Positions 38,007 to 46,319 of a stretch of 64,000 nucleotides of DNA are shown here, one piece after another. A model generated the notes under the pieces. The model was not told the origin of the DNA, searched no databases, and was given only the letters and a program-made list of their open reading frames with translations. Source of the stretch: an uncultured Roseiflexaceae bacterium (GTDB lineage Bacteria; Chloroflexota; Chloroflexia; Chloroflexales; Roseiflexaceae); NCBI GenBank assembly GCA_937974195.1, contig CALJIC010000280.1, forward strand, positions 70,112 through 134,111, written 5' to 3'. How positions within the stretch are numbered: the first letter of the stretch is position 1; each line of letters starts with the position of its first letter. Position numbers and translations under genes: made by a program.

Positions 38007-39983
38007 ATGTTCCGAGCTCAGTCCTCCATCCTCCCCATGCTGGTCGAAGAGCTGCGGGCCTCTATGCCCACGGTCGCCGACGTGCTGGACCAGCTCGCCG
38101 CCGATGAGTCGCTCGAGCACCGCCGCCAGTGGCTGCGGCGGCTCGGCAACCACTGGTACCACCAGGCCGGCGAGCCAGAGGTGCTGGCCGAGCTCGGGCT
38201 CGCCCTCGCAGACCAGTTCAACATCGAGCCGGGCGTCGCGCTCTCGGAGCTGCTGCTCGCCTACGGCTCGGCGCGCGAGGAGCAGCGCACCCGCGAGTGG
38301 GAGAACCACCTCGTGCGGCGCATGGCCGAGCTCAAGGGCCTCCACCGCATCATCTCGGCCGCCAACTCCACGCTGGACCTGGACACCTCGATGCAGCTGG
38401 TGGTCGAGACCGTGGCGGAGGTGATCGGCGTCGAGGCCTGCTCGGTCTACCTGTACGACAAGCACAGCGATGACCTGACGCTGCGCGCCACGCGCGGCCT
38501 CAACGCCGCGGCGATCGGCCAGGTGCGCGTCGCCATGGGCGAGGGCATCACCGGCTGGGCCGCGCGCGAGGGCCGCCCGGTCGCCATCCGCGACGTCCGG
38601 CGCGACGCGCGCTTCCACGTCGAGCCGGCGCTCGGCGAGGAGCAGTTCCGCGCCATACTGGCGGTGCCGATCGTGCTCTTCAGCGCCGAGCGCTTCCACC
38701 TCGGCGCCGCGAAGCTCCAGGGCGTGATCACCATCCAGACCACCGGCCCGCGCGACTTCACGCCCGAGGAGATCAACTTCGTCGAGACCGTCGCCGGCGA
38801 GCTGGCGTTCTTCGTGGTTAACGCCCAGCTCTACCAGCAGACCGACGAGCAGCTGCACCAGAAGGTCCGCGAGCTGACGACGCTGCAGCAGGTGTCCAAG
38901 CGCATCGCCGAGCAGCTCAAGTCCGAGGAGGTGCTGAAGCTGATCGTCTCCAAGTCGGTCGAGCTGGCCCACGCCGACCGGGCCGATATCTTCCGCTGCG
39001 ACGAGGACGGCCGGCTGGAGCTGGCTGCCACCCACGGCGGCAACCCGCAGGGCGTCGTGCCGGACTTCATCGCGCAGGCGGTGCGCGAGGCCCGCCCGCT
39101 GGCGGTGCTCAACGCCTACAACGACTCGCGCTACCCCGAGCTGGCGCGCGTCGCCGCCCAGGAGGGCTTCCAGTCGCTGTTCTGCATGCCGCTGCGCGTC
39201 CAGAACAGCCGCACGATCGGCGCGATCTGCCTCTACACCCGCGAGTCGCGCCACTTCGACTACGAGCAGGTGCGGCTGCTCTCCACCTTCGCCGATGAGG
39301 CGGCGATCGCGATCGAGAACGCCCGGCTCTACGAGGAGAGCCAGCGCGCGCTGGCGGTCAAGTCCGCCATGCTCCAGGAGATGCACCACCGCGTGCGCAA
39401 CAACCTCCAGACGATCTCCGCGCTGCTGACGATGCAGCAGCGCCGCCTGGAGCCCGCCAGCCGCGGCGCCATCGCCCTGCGCGACAGCGTGGCGCGCATC
39501 CAGGCCATCGCCGGGGTCCACAACCTGCTCTGCCGCGAGGACATCGGCGTCACCACCGTCGACGCCGTCGCGCGGCAGATCGTCGAGAGCGCGCAGGTCA
39601 GCCTCGTCACCCCCGACCGGCCGATCAGCTTCGACATCCGCGGCGACGCGGCGCGCGTGGGGAGCCGCGAGGCCACGGTGCTGGCGATCATCCTCAACGA
39701 GCTGGTGGTCAACGCCATGTCGCACGGCCTGGCGGTGGCCGGCGGGCAGGTGGTGATCGAGACCACGCAGGAGGGCGAGGACATCACCGTCGAGGTGCGC
39801 GACGACGGCCCGACGCACGTGCCCGACGAGCCGGCCTCCAACAGCTCCGGCAGCGGTCTCGGGCTGCAGATCATCCGCACGCTGGTCACCGAGGACCTGC
39901 AGGGGGAGTTCGATCTCTCCCAGTGCGACGGCTGGACCGTGGCGCGCCTGCGCTTCCCGCAGCGCGAGACCGACCTCGTGTGA
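38007..39983 (+). CDS. GAF-GAF sensor histidine kinase of the HisKA_2/PdtaS type
   Basis: A 658-aa soluble kinase. Residues 1-110 are helical. GAF1 (about 118-275) carries 'LVVETVAEVIGVEACSVYLYD'. GAF2 (about 300-450) carries 'LIVSKSVELAHADRADIF'. The phosphoacceptor region is 'LQEMHHRVRNNLQTISALL' (His460/His461), the HisKA_2 signature, followed by a HATPase with 'ILNELVVNAMSHGL' and 'GSGLGLQIIRTLV'. PdtaS-like kinases often act on ANTAR-type RNA-binding regulators; none is nearby. GGAGAAG precedes the ATG. Confidence 0.92.
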   Translation: MFRAQSSILPMLVEELRASMPTVADVLDQLAADESLEHRRQWLRRLGNHWYHQAGEPEVLAELGLALADQFNIEPGVALSELLLAYGSAREEQRTREWENHLVRRMAELKGLHRIISAANSTLDLDTSMQLVVETVAEVIGVEACSVYLYDKHSDDLTLRATRGLNAAAIGQVRVAMGEGITGWAAREGRPVAIRDVRRDARFHVEPALGEEQFRAILAVPIVLFSAERFHLGAAKLQGVITIQTTGPRDFTPEEINFVETVAGELAFFVVNAQLYQQTDEQLHQKVRELTTLQQVSKRIAEQLKSEEVLKLIVSKSVELAHADRADIFRCDEDGRLELAATHGGNPQGVVPDFIAQAVREARPLAVLNAYNDSRYPELARVAAQEGFQSLFCMPLRVQNSRTIGAICLYTRESRHFDYEQVRLLSTFADEAAIAIENARLYEESQRALAVKSAMLQEMHHRVRNNLQTISALLTMQQRRLEPASRGAIALRDSVARIQAIAGVHNLLCREDIGVTTVDAVARQIVESAQVSLVTPDRPISFDIRGDAARVGSREATVLAIILNELVVNAMSHGLAVAGGQVVIETTQEGEDITVEVRDDGPTHVPDEPASNSSGSGLGLQIIRTLVTEDLQGEFDLSQCDGWTVARLRFPQRETDLV

Positions 39984-40231
39984 GCGCCTGCTTTCGCTAT
40001 GCGAAAACAGCGCCGCCGGCATCCGGAGCGCGTTCCCGGAGCCAAGCTCTGCCCGTTCAGCGGGTCGAGGCGGGAGCCTGGCGCTGCGGCCCGCCCGCCC
40101 TTCGCCGCCCGACCCGCAGCCGAGGGACCTGCCGCCACCCGATCCCCTTCGCCGCCCGGGGCGCCGCCGCTGGCGCCGGTGCGGCAGCGGTGTGGCTCGC
40201 TTCCATCTGACTGAGCAGCGAGGACCTTCCG

Positions 40232-41329
40232 ATGACTGACCGAATCGCTCGTCTGCAGGAGGCCATGCGCGCGGCGGGCCTCGACGCCCTGGCGATCGCC
40301 TGCGGCGCGAACATGTTCTACCTCACCGGGCTGGACTTCCACACCAAGCTGCGCCTGACGCTGGCGCTGATCCCGGCGTCGGGCCAGCCGGCGCTGGTGC
40401 TGCCGCAGATGGAGGCCGGCCGCGCCACCGAGCTGGCCCGCGCCCCGCTGCGGCTCTACCCCTGGGGGGACGCCGAGGGGCCCGGGGAGGCGCTTCGGCA
40501 GGCCGCCGCCGACCTCGGCCTGGCCGGGAGGCGCGTCGGCGTCGAGCACACCGTGATGCGCGTGTTCGAGCTGCGCGCCCTGGAGGCCGCCGCGCCGGGG
40601 GTCGCGGTCGAGGACGCGACGCCGCTGCTGGCCGGCCTGCGCATGGCCAAGGACGCCGAGGAGCTGGCGGCGATGCGCCAGGCGGTGCGGGTGATCGAGG
40701 AGGCGCTGCGGGCCGCGCTGCAGCAGGCCGCGCCCGGCATGACCGAGCGCGAGCTGGCGGATCTCTGGGAGCGGGGCATCCGCGCCGCCGGCTGCCTGCC
40801 CTCGTTCGAGACCACCGTCGCCGCGGGCCCGAACGGCGCCAACCCGCACCACAGCAGTGGCGACCGGCGCCTGCAGCCGGGCGACCTGGTGGTGCTGGAC
40901 GGCGGCGCGGTGTACAACGGCTACGCCTCGGACATCACCCGGACGGTCGCCGTCGGCCAGATCTCCGACGAGGACCGGCGGATCTACGAGCTGGTGCTCG
41001 CCGCGAACGCGGCCGGGCGCGCGGCGGCGGCACGCCCGGGGGCCACCGGCGAGTCGATCGACGCCGCCGCGCGCCGCGTGATCGAGGAGGGCGGCTACGG
41101 CCCGCAGTTCATCCACCGCACCGGCCACGGCCTGGGGATCGACGTCCACGAGCCGCCGTTCATCGTCGCCGGCAGCCGCGACCCGCTCCCCGTCGGCGCG
41201 ACGTTCACCGTCGAGCCGGGCATCTACATCGCCGGGCGCCTCGGCGTGCGCATCGAGGACGACATGGTCATCACCCCCGATGGGGCCGAGAGCCTGACCA
41301 CATTCCCGCGGGAGCTCATTGTTATCTGA
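40232..41329 (+). CDS. pepQ: Xaa-Pro peptidase (M24 family)
   Basis: A 365-aa protein. The N-terminal creatinase-like domain covers about 1-125 and the pita-bread M24 domain about 130-355. All five metal ligands are visible: Asp223 ('VVLDGGAVYNG'), Asp234 ('SDITRTVAVG'), His299 ('TGHGLGIDVHE'), Glu328 ('TVEPGIY') and Glu342 ('RIEDD'). It cleaves Xaa-Pro bonds at peptide N-termini or in dipeptides. Length fits PepQ/short PepP; pepQ is a best guess. GGACC lies before the ATG. A 12-bp hairpin follows the gene. Confidence 0.9.
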   Translation: MTDRIARLQEAMRAAGLDALAIACGANMFYLTGLDFHTKLRLTLALIPASGQPALVLPQMEAGRATELARAPLRLYPWGDAEGPGEALRQAAADLGLAGRRVGVEHTVMRVFELRALEAAAPGVAVEDATPLLAGLRMAKDAEELAAMRQAVRVIEEALRAALQQAAPGMTERELADLWERGIRAAGCLPSFETTVAAGPNGANPHHSSGDRRLQPGDLVVLDGGAVYNGYASDITRTVAVGQISDEDRRIYELVLAANAAGRAAAARPGATGESIDAAARRVIEEGGYGPQFIHRTGHGLGIDVHEPPFIVAGSRDPLPVGATFTVEPGIYIAGRLGVRIEDDMVITPDGAESLTTFPRELIVI

Positions 41330-41400
41330 GGACCTACACGGCGCTGCGGCGCCTGCCACAGGCGGTCTGGTGGGCCTAGGCCCGCGGGGCCGCTTTCCAC

Positions 41401-41437
41401 GTCAGGGAGCGCTCTGCCAGCTCGCGCGCTCCCTGAC
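41401..41437 (+). terminator. Hairpin after the Xaa-Pro peptidase gene
   Basis: A 12-bp perfect stem, GTCAGGGAGCGC (41401-41412) with GCGCTCCCTGAC (41426-41437), has a 13-nt loop and lies 70 nt after the stop. There is no clear T-tract. Confidence 0.6.
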
Positions 41438-41490
41438 GCAGTCAGGCTGAAGCAGCGCAGCGTTCATCGTCACCCGGTTAGCTTCATCAT

Positions 41491-42084
41491 ATGGATCAAC
41501 CACCACTCCTCGATATCCCACCCGTCCCGACCCCAACCACGGTCCAGCTGGTCGAGAGCCTGCTCTTCATCGCCGGCGAGCCGGTGGCTATCGCGGACCT
41601 GGCGCGGGCGCTGGAGATCCCGGCCGACGCCGTGGAGGCCGCGCTCGAGGACCTGGCGCGCGCCTGCGAGGGGCGCGGGGTGCGGGTGCAGCGCCACGGC
41701 GGCCGGGCCCAGCTCGTCTCGGCGCCCGAGGCCGCCGCGGCGGTGGAGCGCTTCCTGGGCGTGCAGGGCCAGCCCCGCATCTCGGCGGCGGCGCTCGAGG
41801 TGCTGGCGATCATCGCCTACCGGCAGCCGGTCACCCGCGCGCAGGTCGAGGCCATCCGCGGCGTGGACAGCGGCGGGGTCATCCGCGCGCTGCTGGCCCG
41901 CGAGCTGATCGCCGAGGTCGGGCGGCTCGAGACGGTGGGCCGGCCGATCCTGTACGGGACCACCCCCGAGTTCCTGCGCCAGTTCGGCCTCAGCAGCCTG
42001 GCTGAGCTGCCGCCGCTCGAGCTCTTCGGCCCGCAGGGCGGCGAGGCGGCAAACGACCGTGAGTCGTCGGGAGAGGCCGCCTGA
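41491..42084 (+). CDS. scpB: Segregation and condensation protein B
   Basis: A 197-aa protein with two winged-helix domains: 'VQLVESLLFIAGEPVAIADLARAL' (in two parts) and 'ALEVLAIIAYRQPVTRAQVEAIRGVDSGG' (in two parts), the classic ScpB signature. ScpB bridges the SMC-ScpA complex that condenses and separates chromosomes. scpA and smc are not in the window, so it is an isolated copy immediately upstream of the origin region. The ATG at 41491 has no strong Shine-Dalgarno. The C-terminal tail after 'LELFGPQGG' is not conserved. Confidence 0.93.
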   Translation: MDQPPLLDIPPVPTPTTVQLVESLLFIAGEPVAIADLARALEIPADAVEAALEDLARACEGRGVRVQRHGGRAQLVSAPEAAAAVERFLGVQGQPRISAAALEVLAIIAYRQPVTRAQVEAIRGVDSGGVIRALLARELIAEVGRLETVGRPILYGTTPEFLRQFGLSSLAELPPLELFGPQGGEAANDRESSGEAA

Positions 42085-42498
42085 CCGCCCAGTTTTTCCA
42101 CACTTCACCCAAGTTATCCACAAGATTGTGGATAGCGCTTGACAGCTTGGGCCGTGTTGCCACACATCACTGCGATGCGGGATGTCACCCAGCGCCACCG
42201 TGGGCATGGCGAAGTTATCCACATGGCGGCGTCTGACAAGTCGACATATGCTTGTGTCACATGCCCAGAATCCGCAAGAGAGACGGGTATACGACCGCCG
42301 GACTATATAAGGAAGCGTTATAGATATCGCCCCCCCGTCGGCTTGAAAAGCGGGGAGGCATGCGGTATCATCCCCACCACACGCAAGTACGCGTCCCCAT
42401 TCTCTCTGGTTCCGAGGTAGCTGCCAGAGTGTCGGACGCTCCACGCCACAGACCGCGCGGAGCGGGGTATACGAGTCTGCCCGAAATGGAGGCCCTGT
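42085..42498. other. oriC: Probable oriC region between scpB and dnaA
   Basis: No gene is seen. DnaA boxes: perfect TTATCCACA at 42114-42122 and 42215-42223; the one-mismatch box CTATCCACA on the minus strand at 42127-42135; and TTTTCCACA at 42094-42102. An AT-rich stretch (42300-42327, 'CTATATAAGG...TTATAGATAT') could act as an unwinding element. The position next to dnaA supports an origin and/or autoregulation. Four boxes is few for a full oriC, so an autoregulatory role alone is possible. Confidence 0.65.
42343..42371 (+). promoter_or_regulatory. dnaA promoter
   Basis: TTGAAA at 42343-42348 and TATCAT at 42366-42371, 17 bp apart, about 128 nt before the GTG start of dnaA. DnaA boxes lie upstream, which fits autoregulation. 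Confidence 0.65.
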
Positions 42499-44031
42499 GT
42501 GAATCTGACCAAGATTTGGAACGCAACACTGGGCACGCTGCAAGTCCAGACCTCGCGCCAGGAGTTTAATACCTGGCTGCGGCGAGCATCGCTGATCTCC
42601 GTCGAGAACGGCGTAGCCACGATCGGCACGCCGAGCGCCTTCTACAAGGAGGGGCTTGAGAGTCGGTACAGCGGGGCGCTGCGCGAGCTGTTGAGCAGCC
42701 TGGTGGGCTTCCCGGTCACGATCCGGGTGGTCATCGCAGGGTCACAGCCGCGCGCGGATGCGGGGTTCTTCGGTCGGGAGCACGGGGCAGAGCTGCACAG
42801 CATGGCTGGAGTCGAGCGGTCTGCCGGCTACGACCTCGGTGGCCAGGGCGGGGCGCCGGCGGCACTTCAGCCCGGCTACGCGAACGGGCACGCCAACGGC
42901 CATGAGCCGCGCGCCGCACACACCCCGCAGGCGAGCCACACCGGCGTGTACGACCGGCTGCCGATGCAGCAGCTGGAGTTCACCAGCGCAGTGCGCAGCG
43001 GGATGCTCAACGCCCGCTACACCTTCGACCGCTTCATCGTCGGGCCGAGCAACCGCCTGGCGAACGCCGCCTGCATGGCGGTGGCCGAGCACCCCGCGGC
43101 GGCCTACAACCCGCTGTTCCTGTACGGCGGCGTGGGCCTGGGCAAGACTCACCTGCTGCACGCGATCGGCAACTACGCGCTCGACCGCGACCCCGAGATC
43201 AACGTCCTCTACGTCTCCTCGGAGAAGTTCACCAACGATCTGATCAACGCCATCAGGCGCCAGCAGACCGAGGAGTTCCGGGTCCGCTACCGCAACATCG
43301 ACATCCTGCTGATCGACGATATCCAGTTCATCGCCGGCAAGGAGAGCACGCAGGAGGAGTTCTTCCACACCTTCAACACCCTGCACTCCTCCGGCAAGCA
43401 GATCGTGATCTCGTCCGATAAGCCGCCGAAGGCCATCCTGACGCTCGAGGAGCGGCTGCGCTCGCGCTTCGAGTGGGGGCTGATCGTGGACGTGCAGATG
43501 CCGGACCTGGAGACGCGCACGGCCATCCTGCGCGCCAAGGCCGAGCAGATGCTGACCGACATCCCGGCCGAGGTGATCGACTTCCTCGCCCACCGCATCC
43601 AGAGCAACATCCGCGAGCTCGAGGGCTGCCTCAACCGCGTCGTGGCCTACGCCCAGATGACCGGCGCGCCGGTGAGCGTCGAGGTGGCCACCGCCGCGCT
43701 CTCCGAGCTGCTCGACACCAGCCGCCGGCGGCGGATCTCCCCCGAGACCATCCTGCGCGAGGTGGCCGACTTCTACGGCGTGGACCTGCGCGCCATGCAG
43801 GGCCGCGGCCGCAGCCGCAACATCGTCATCCCGCGCCAGGTGGCTATGTATCTGCTCCGCGAGGAGACCGAGTCGAGCCTGGTGGACATCGGCCGGATGC
43901 TCGGGGACCGCGACCACACCACGGTGATGTACGGCTGCGAGAAGATCGCCGAGGAGCTCAACACCGACTCGCGGCTGCGCCAGGAGGTCAACACCATCCG
44001 CGAAAAGCTGCTGCAGGGGAATACCGGCTAG
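42499..44031 (+). CDS. dnaA: Chromosomal replication initiator DnaA
   Basis: A 510-aa protein with all four domains. Domain I is 'IWNATLGTLQVQTSRQEFNTWL' (in two parts). Domain II is a variable Gly/His-rich linker (about 85-160). The AAA+ domain III has Walker A 'GGVGLGKTHLL' (Lys216) and Walker B 'ILLIDDIQF' (Asp273, Asp274). The domain IV DnaA-box reader includes 'GDRDHTTVMYGCEKI' (Asp472, His473, Thr474). It opens oriC and loads helicase. GTG start with GGAGG 6-7 nt upstream. Domain II carries repeated 'NGHANGHE'-type residues, unusual but in the variable region. Confidence 0.97.
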   Translation: MNLTKIWNATLGTLQVQTSRQEFNTWLRRASLISVENGVATIGTPSAFYKEGLESRYSGALRELLSSLVGFPVTIRVVIAGSQPRADAGFFGREHGAELHSMAGVERSAGYDLGGQGGAPAALQPGYANGHANGHEPRAAHTPQASHTGVYDRLPMQQLEFTSAVRSGMLNARYTFDRFIVGPSNRLANAACMAVAEHPAAAYNPLFLYGGVGLGKTHLLHAIGNYALDRDPEINVLYVSSEKFTNDLINAIRRQQTEEFRVRYRNIDILLIDDIQFIAGKESTQEEFFHTFNTLHSSGKQIVISSDKPPKAILTLEERLRSRFEWGLIVDVQMPDLETRTAILRAKAEQMLTDIPAEVIDFLAHRIQSNIRELEGCLNRVVAYAQMTGAPVSVEVATAALSELLDTSRRRRISPETILREVADFYGVDLRAMQGRGRSRNIVIPRQVAMYLLREETESSLVDIGRMLGDRDHTTVMYGCEKIAEELNTDSRLRQEVNTIREKLLQGNTG

Positions 44032-44110
44032 TGCGATGTGCGGAGCGCTGAGACGCCCTCAGCATTCCGCGCTCAGCACTGATCTGGCTGCCCCGTCCGC
44101 AGCCGCTCTT

Positions 44111-44166
44111 GTGCGGGTCTGGTACGGCGCACGCCCCTCCTCGGGCGCCGCCGCACCGACCCGCAC
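44111..44166 (+). terminator. Nested hairpin after dnaA
   Basis: An outer stem GTGCGGGTC (44111-44119) pairs with GACCCGCAC (44158-44166) and encloses a second G/C-rich stem-loop around 'CCTCCT'. A smaller hairpin GCTGAG-ACGCC-CTCAGC precedes it at 44047-44063. There is no T-tract. These are likely 3'-end structures of dnaA mRNA. Confidence 0.5.
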
Positions 44167-44168
44167 CA

Positions 44169-44212
44169 CGTGTTGTGTGAGCAATACTTTCCGTGTTGTG
44201 TTAGCGTTACTT
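44169..44212 (+). repeat. Pair of 21-bp direct repeats overlapping a promoter
   Basis: CGTGTTGTGTGAGCAATACTT (44169-44189, one base beyond 20 so read as CGTGTTGTGTGAGC plus AATACTT) is followed 23 bp later by CGTGTTGTGTTAGC plus GTTACTT (44192-44212). They match at 18 of 21 positions. The second copy runs into the TTGACA -35 element. This is a probable operator for a regulator of the class II aldolase gene. Confidence 0.6.
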
Positions 44213-44239
44213 GACAACAGCGGTGCCACCGCTTATTCT
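44211..44239 (+). promoter_or_regulatory. Sigma-70 promoter of the class II aldolase-like gene
   Basis: TTGACA at 44211-44216 and TATTCT at 44234-44239 with 17-bp spacing. The start of transcription would be near 44246. Confidence 0.75.
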
Positions 44240-44280
44240 GTGCCCGCTTGAGTTAAACCTTCGTTAGAGGAATGCATACG

Positions 44281-45453
44281 ATGCATCAGGATACCTGGAC
44301 GCCGCTGATGGGGCCCACGCTCGGCCCCGATGAAGAGTTGAACTTTACAACCGCAGGTGAGACGCGCAGCGCACTCGTGAACTGGTTTGCGCGCGGGCTG
44401 ACCGCCGCCCTCGAGCGCCACGGGCACGAGTTTCAGGAGCCAGCGCCCCCCGACGCGGCGCCAGACCAGCACCCGCCGGTGCGGCTGGTGCTGAACCTGT
44501 GCGACATCGAGCGCCCGCGCCCGATCCACCGCCGCGGCCAGGGCACCTTCGTCGCGACGATCGTCGAGGGCGTGGACGACCAGCGCGATGTGATGAAGGC
44601 CGCCTACCCGCTGATCGTCCGCTCGCTGGCGAACATGGTGATCTACCTCACGCGCGTGGACGGCGTGCTGGAGAGCCACTTCATCACCATCGAGCAGGGC
44701 CACTACACCGTGCGCCTCACCGACTCCGAGGAGGCGTTCTTCGACCAGATCTACGGCCGCATCCAGCCGCTGGCCTGCAGCCACCTGGTGATCAACAACG
44801 ACTTCGTCCCGGACCTGCCCGATAACCTGTGGCAGGGCGACGAGACGACGCGCCAGATCGGCTGGGCCGGCAAGAAGCTCGACGCGATGGGGCTGCTGCC
44901 GGCGGCCATCCCCATCCACGAGTACCTCTCCGAGCGCGAGCTGCGCCACGTCAAGCGGCTGTACGGCATCGGCGGGCTGAGCTACGGCAACCTGAGCGCC
45001 CGCGCCCTGCACAACCCCGCCCACTTCTGGATGTCCGCCTCGGGCGTCGACAAGAGCAAGCTCGAGACGGTCGGGCGCGATATCCTGCTCGTCACCGACT
45101 ACATCCCCGAGAAGCTCATGATCCGCCTGAGCGTCCCGGCCAACGTCGAGCCGCGGCGGGTCTCGGTGGACGCCATCGAGCACTACATGATCTACCGCGA
45201 GCACCCGTCGGTCGGGGCGATCGTGCACATCCACGCCTGGTGGCGCGACCCGATCCCGTCCACCGAGGTGAACTACCCGTGCGGCACCTACGAGCTGGCC
45301 CGCGAGGTCGCCGAGCTGGTGCGCCAGGAGCCGGACCCCTCGCGCGCCGTCGTCGGCCTGAAGAACCACGGCCTGACGATCACCGGCCACTCGCTCCCCG
45401 AGATCTTCGAGCGCATCGAGGGCAAGATCGTGCCGCAGGTGCCCATGTCGTAG
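44281..45453 (+). CDS. Class II aldolase/adducin-family protein with extra N-terminal domain
   Basis: About 390 aa. The C-terminal part (from about 215) is class II aldolase/adducin-like: 'GLSYGNLSARAL', 'FWMSASGVDKSKLETVGRDILLV' (in two parts), 'VGAIVHIHAWWRD' with the metal-type His pair, and 'VVGLKNHGLTITG' with a third His. Such enzymes are metal-dependent aldolases or epimerases acting on phosphosugars. The first 200 residues ('RLVLNLCDIERPRPIHRRGQG', 'FVATIVEGVDDQRDVMKAAYPL' split) are unrecognised. GAGG 10 nt before ATG 44281 favours that start over ATG 44272. The substrate is unknown. Confidence 0.8.
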   Translation: MHQDTWTPLMGPTLGPDEELNFTTAGETRSALVNWFARGLTAALERHGHEFQEPAPPDAAPDQHPPVRLVLNLCDIERPRPIHRRGQGTFVATIVEGVDDQRDVMKAAYPLIVRSLANMVIYLTRVDGVLESHFITIEQGHYTVRLTDSEEAFFDQIYGRIQPLACSHLVINNDFVPDLPDNLWQGDETTRQIGWAGKKLDAMGLLPAAIPIHEYLSERELRHVKRLYGIGGLSYGNLSARALHNPAHFWMSASGVDKSKLETVGRDILLVTDYIPEKLMIRLSVPANVEPRRVSVDAIEHYMIYREHPSVGAIVHIHAWWRDPIPSTEVNYPCGTYELAREVAELVRQEPDPSRAVVGLKNHGLTITGHSLPEIFERIEGKIVPQVPMS

Positions 45454-45574
45454 TCGGCAGACAAGTCGTCAGTGGCCGGTAGACAGTAGTCAGCGATCAG
45501 TGCCATAGTGCGCTCGATGACGCGCAGCGGGTGCTGAGCCCTGGCTACTGCTCGTTTATGCACTGGAGGCAGCG

Positions 45575-46294
45575 ATGGGCGTGCTGGACGGCAAAGTGGC
45601 AATTGTCACCGGCGCTACCGGCGGCCTCGGCCCGGCGGTGATCGCGGCGCTGCTCGGCGCGGGGGCGGCGGTGTTCGCGCCCCACCGCCGGGAAGGCGAT
45701 CTCGACCGCCTGCGAGCCGAGCTGGCCCTGCCCGCCGACGCGCGGCTCTCGGGGGCGGTGCTGGACCTGACCGACGAGCAGGCCGTCGAGCGCGCCTACG
45801 GGCAGGCGGCGAGCGACCTGGGCGGGATCGACATTCTGGTGAACATCGCCGGGGGGTTCGGCGGCGGCAAGCCGGTGGCCGAGACCGGCTGGGACACCTG
45901 GCAGCACATGCTCGATCTCAACCTGAAGACAGCGGTGCTCTCGTGCAGGGCGGCCGTGCCCCACCTGCAGGCGCGCGGCGGCGGCGCGATCGTCAACTTC
46001 GGCACGCGCACCGCGACGCAGCCGGGCAAGAACCTGGCCGCCTACGCCGCTTCCAAGCGCGCGGTGATCCAGCTGACCGAGGCGCTGGCCGCCGAGCTGC
46101 GCGACTCCAACATCACCGCCAACGTGGTGCTGCCGAGCACGATCGATACGCCAGATAACCGCAAGAGCAGCCCGAAGGCCGACTTCAGCCGCTGGGTGAA
46201 GCCCGAGGAGATCGCCAAGGTCGTCCTGTTCCTCGTCGGGCCCGATGCGCGGATCATCTCCGGCGCGACGATCCCGGTGTACGGCCGGGCGTAG
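45575..46294 (+). CDS. Short-chain dehydrogenase/reductase
   Basis: 239 aa with a classical SDR Rossmann fold: the cofactor motif 'VTGATGGLGPAV' (TGxxxGxG), 'DILVNIAGG' and the active-site pair Tyr157-Lys161 in 'AYAASKRAV'. The usual catalytic Ser region reads 'IVNFGTRTATQ', so a Thr may replace Ser. It probably uses NADPH or NADH to interconvert an alcohol and ketone; the substrate is unknown. GGAGG precedes the ATG. Its stop lies inside a hairpin shared with the convergent gene. Confidence 0.88.
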   Translation: MGVLDGKVAIVTGATGGLGPAVIAALLGAGAAVFAPHRREGDLDRLRAELALPADARLSGAVLDLTDEQAVERAYGQAASDLGGIDILVNIAGGFGGGKPVAETGWDTWQHMLDLNLKTAVLSCRAAVPHLQARGGGAIVNFGTRTATQPGKNLAAYAASKRAVIQLTEALAAELRDSNITANVVLPSTIDTPDNRKSSPKADFSRWVKPEEIAKVVLFLVGPDARIISGATIPVYGRA

Positions 46295-46319
46295 CGGCGC
46301 GCCGGCCGGGCGCCGCTAC
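46291..46319. terminator. Convergent hairpin containing both stop codons
   Basis: GTAGCGGCGC (46291-46300) pairs perfectly with GCGCCGCTAC (46310-46319), 9-nt loop. The left arm carries the TAG of the SDR gene and the right arm the TAG of the opposite gene. It is symmetric, so it can act on both strands. Confidence 0.65.

Noticed and set aside
37956..41359. Two long minus-strand ORFs (688 and 676 aa) opposite the GAF kinase and Xaa-Pro peptidase
   Set aside because: Their composition is His/Arg/Asp-rich and family-free, while the plus-strand proteins have full motif sets.
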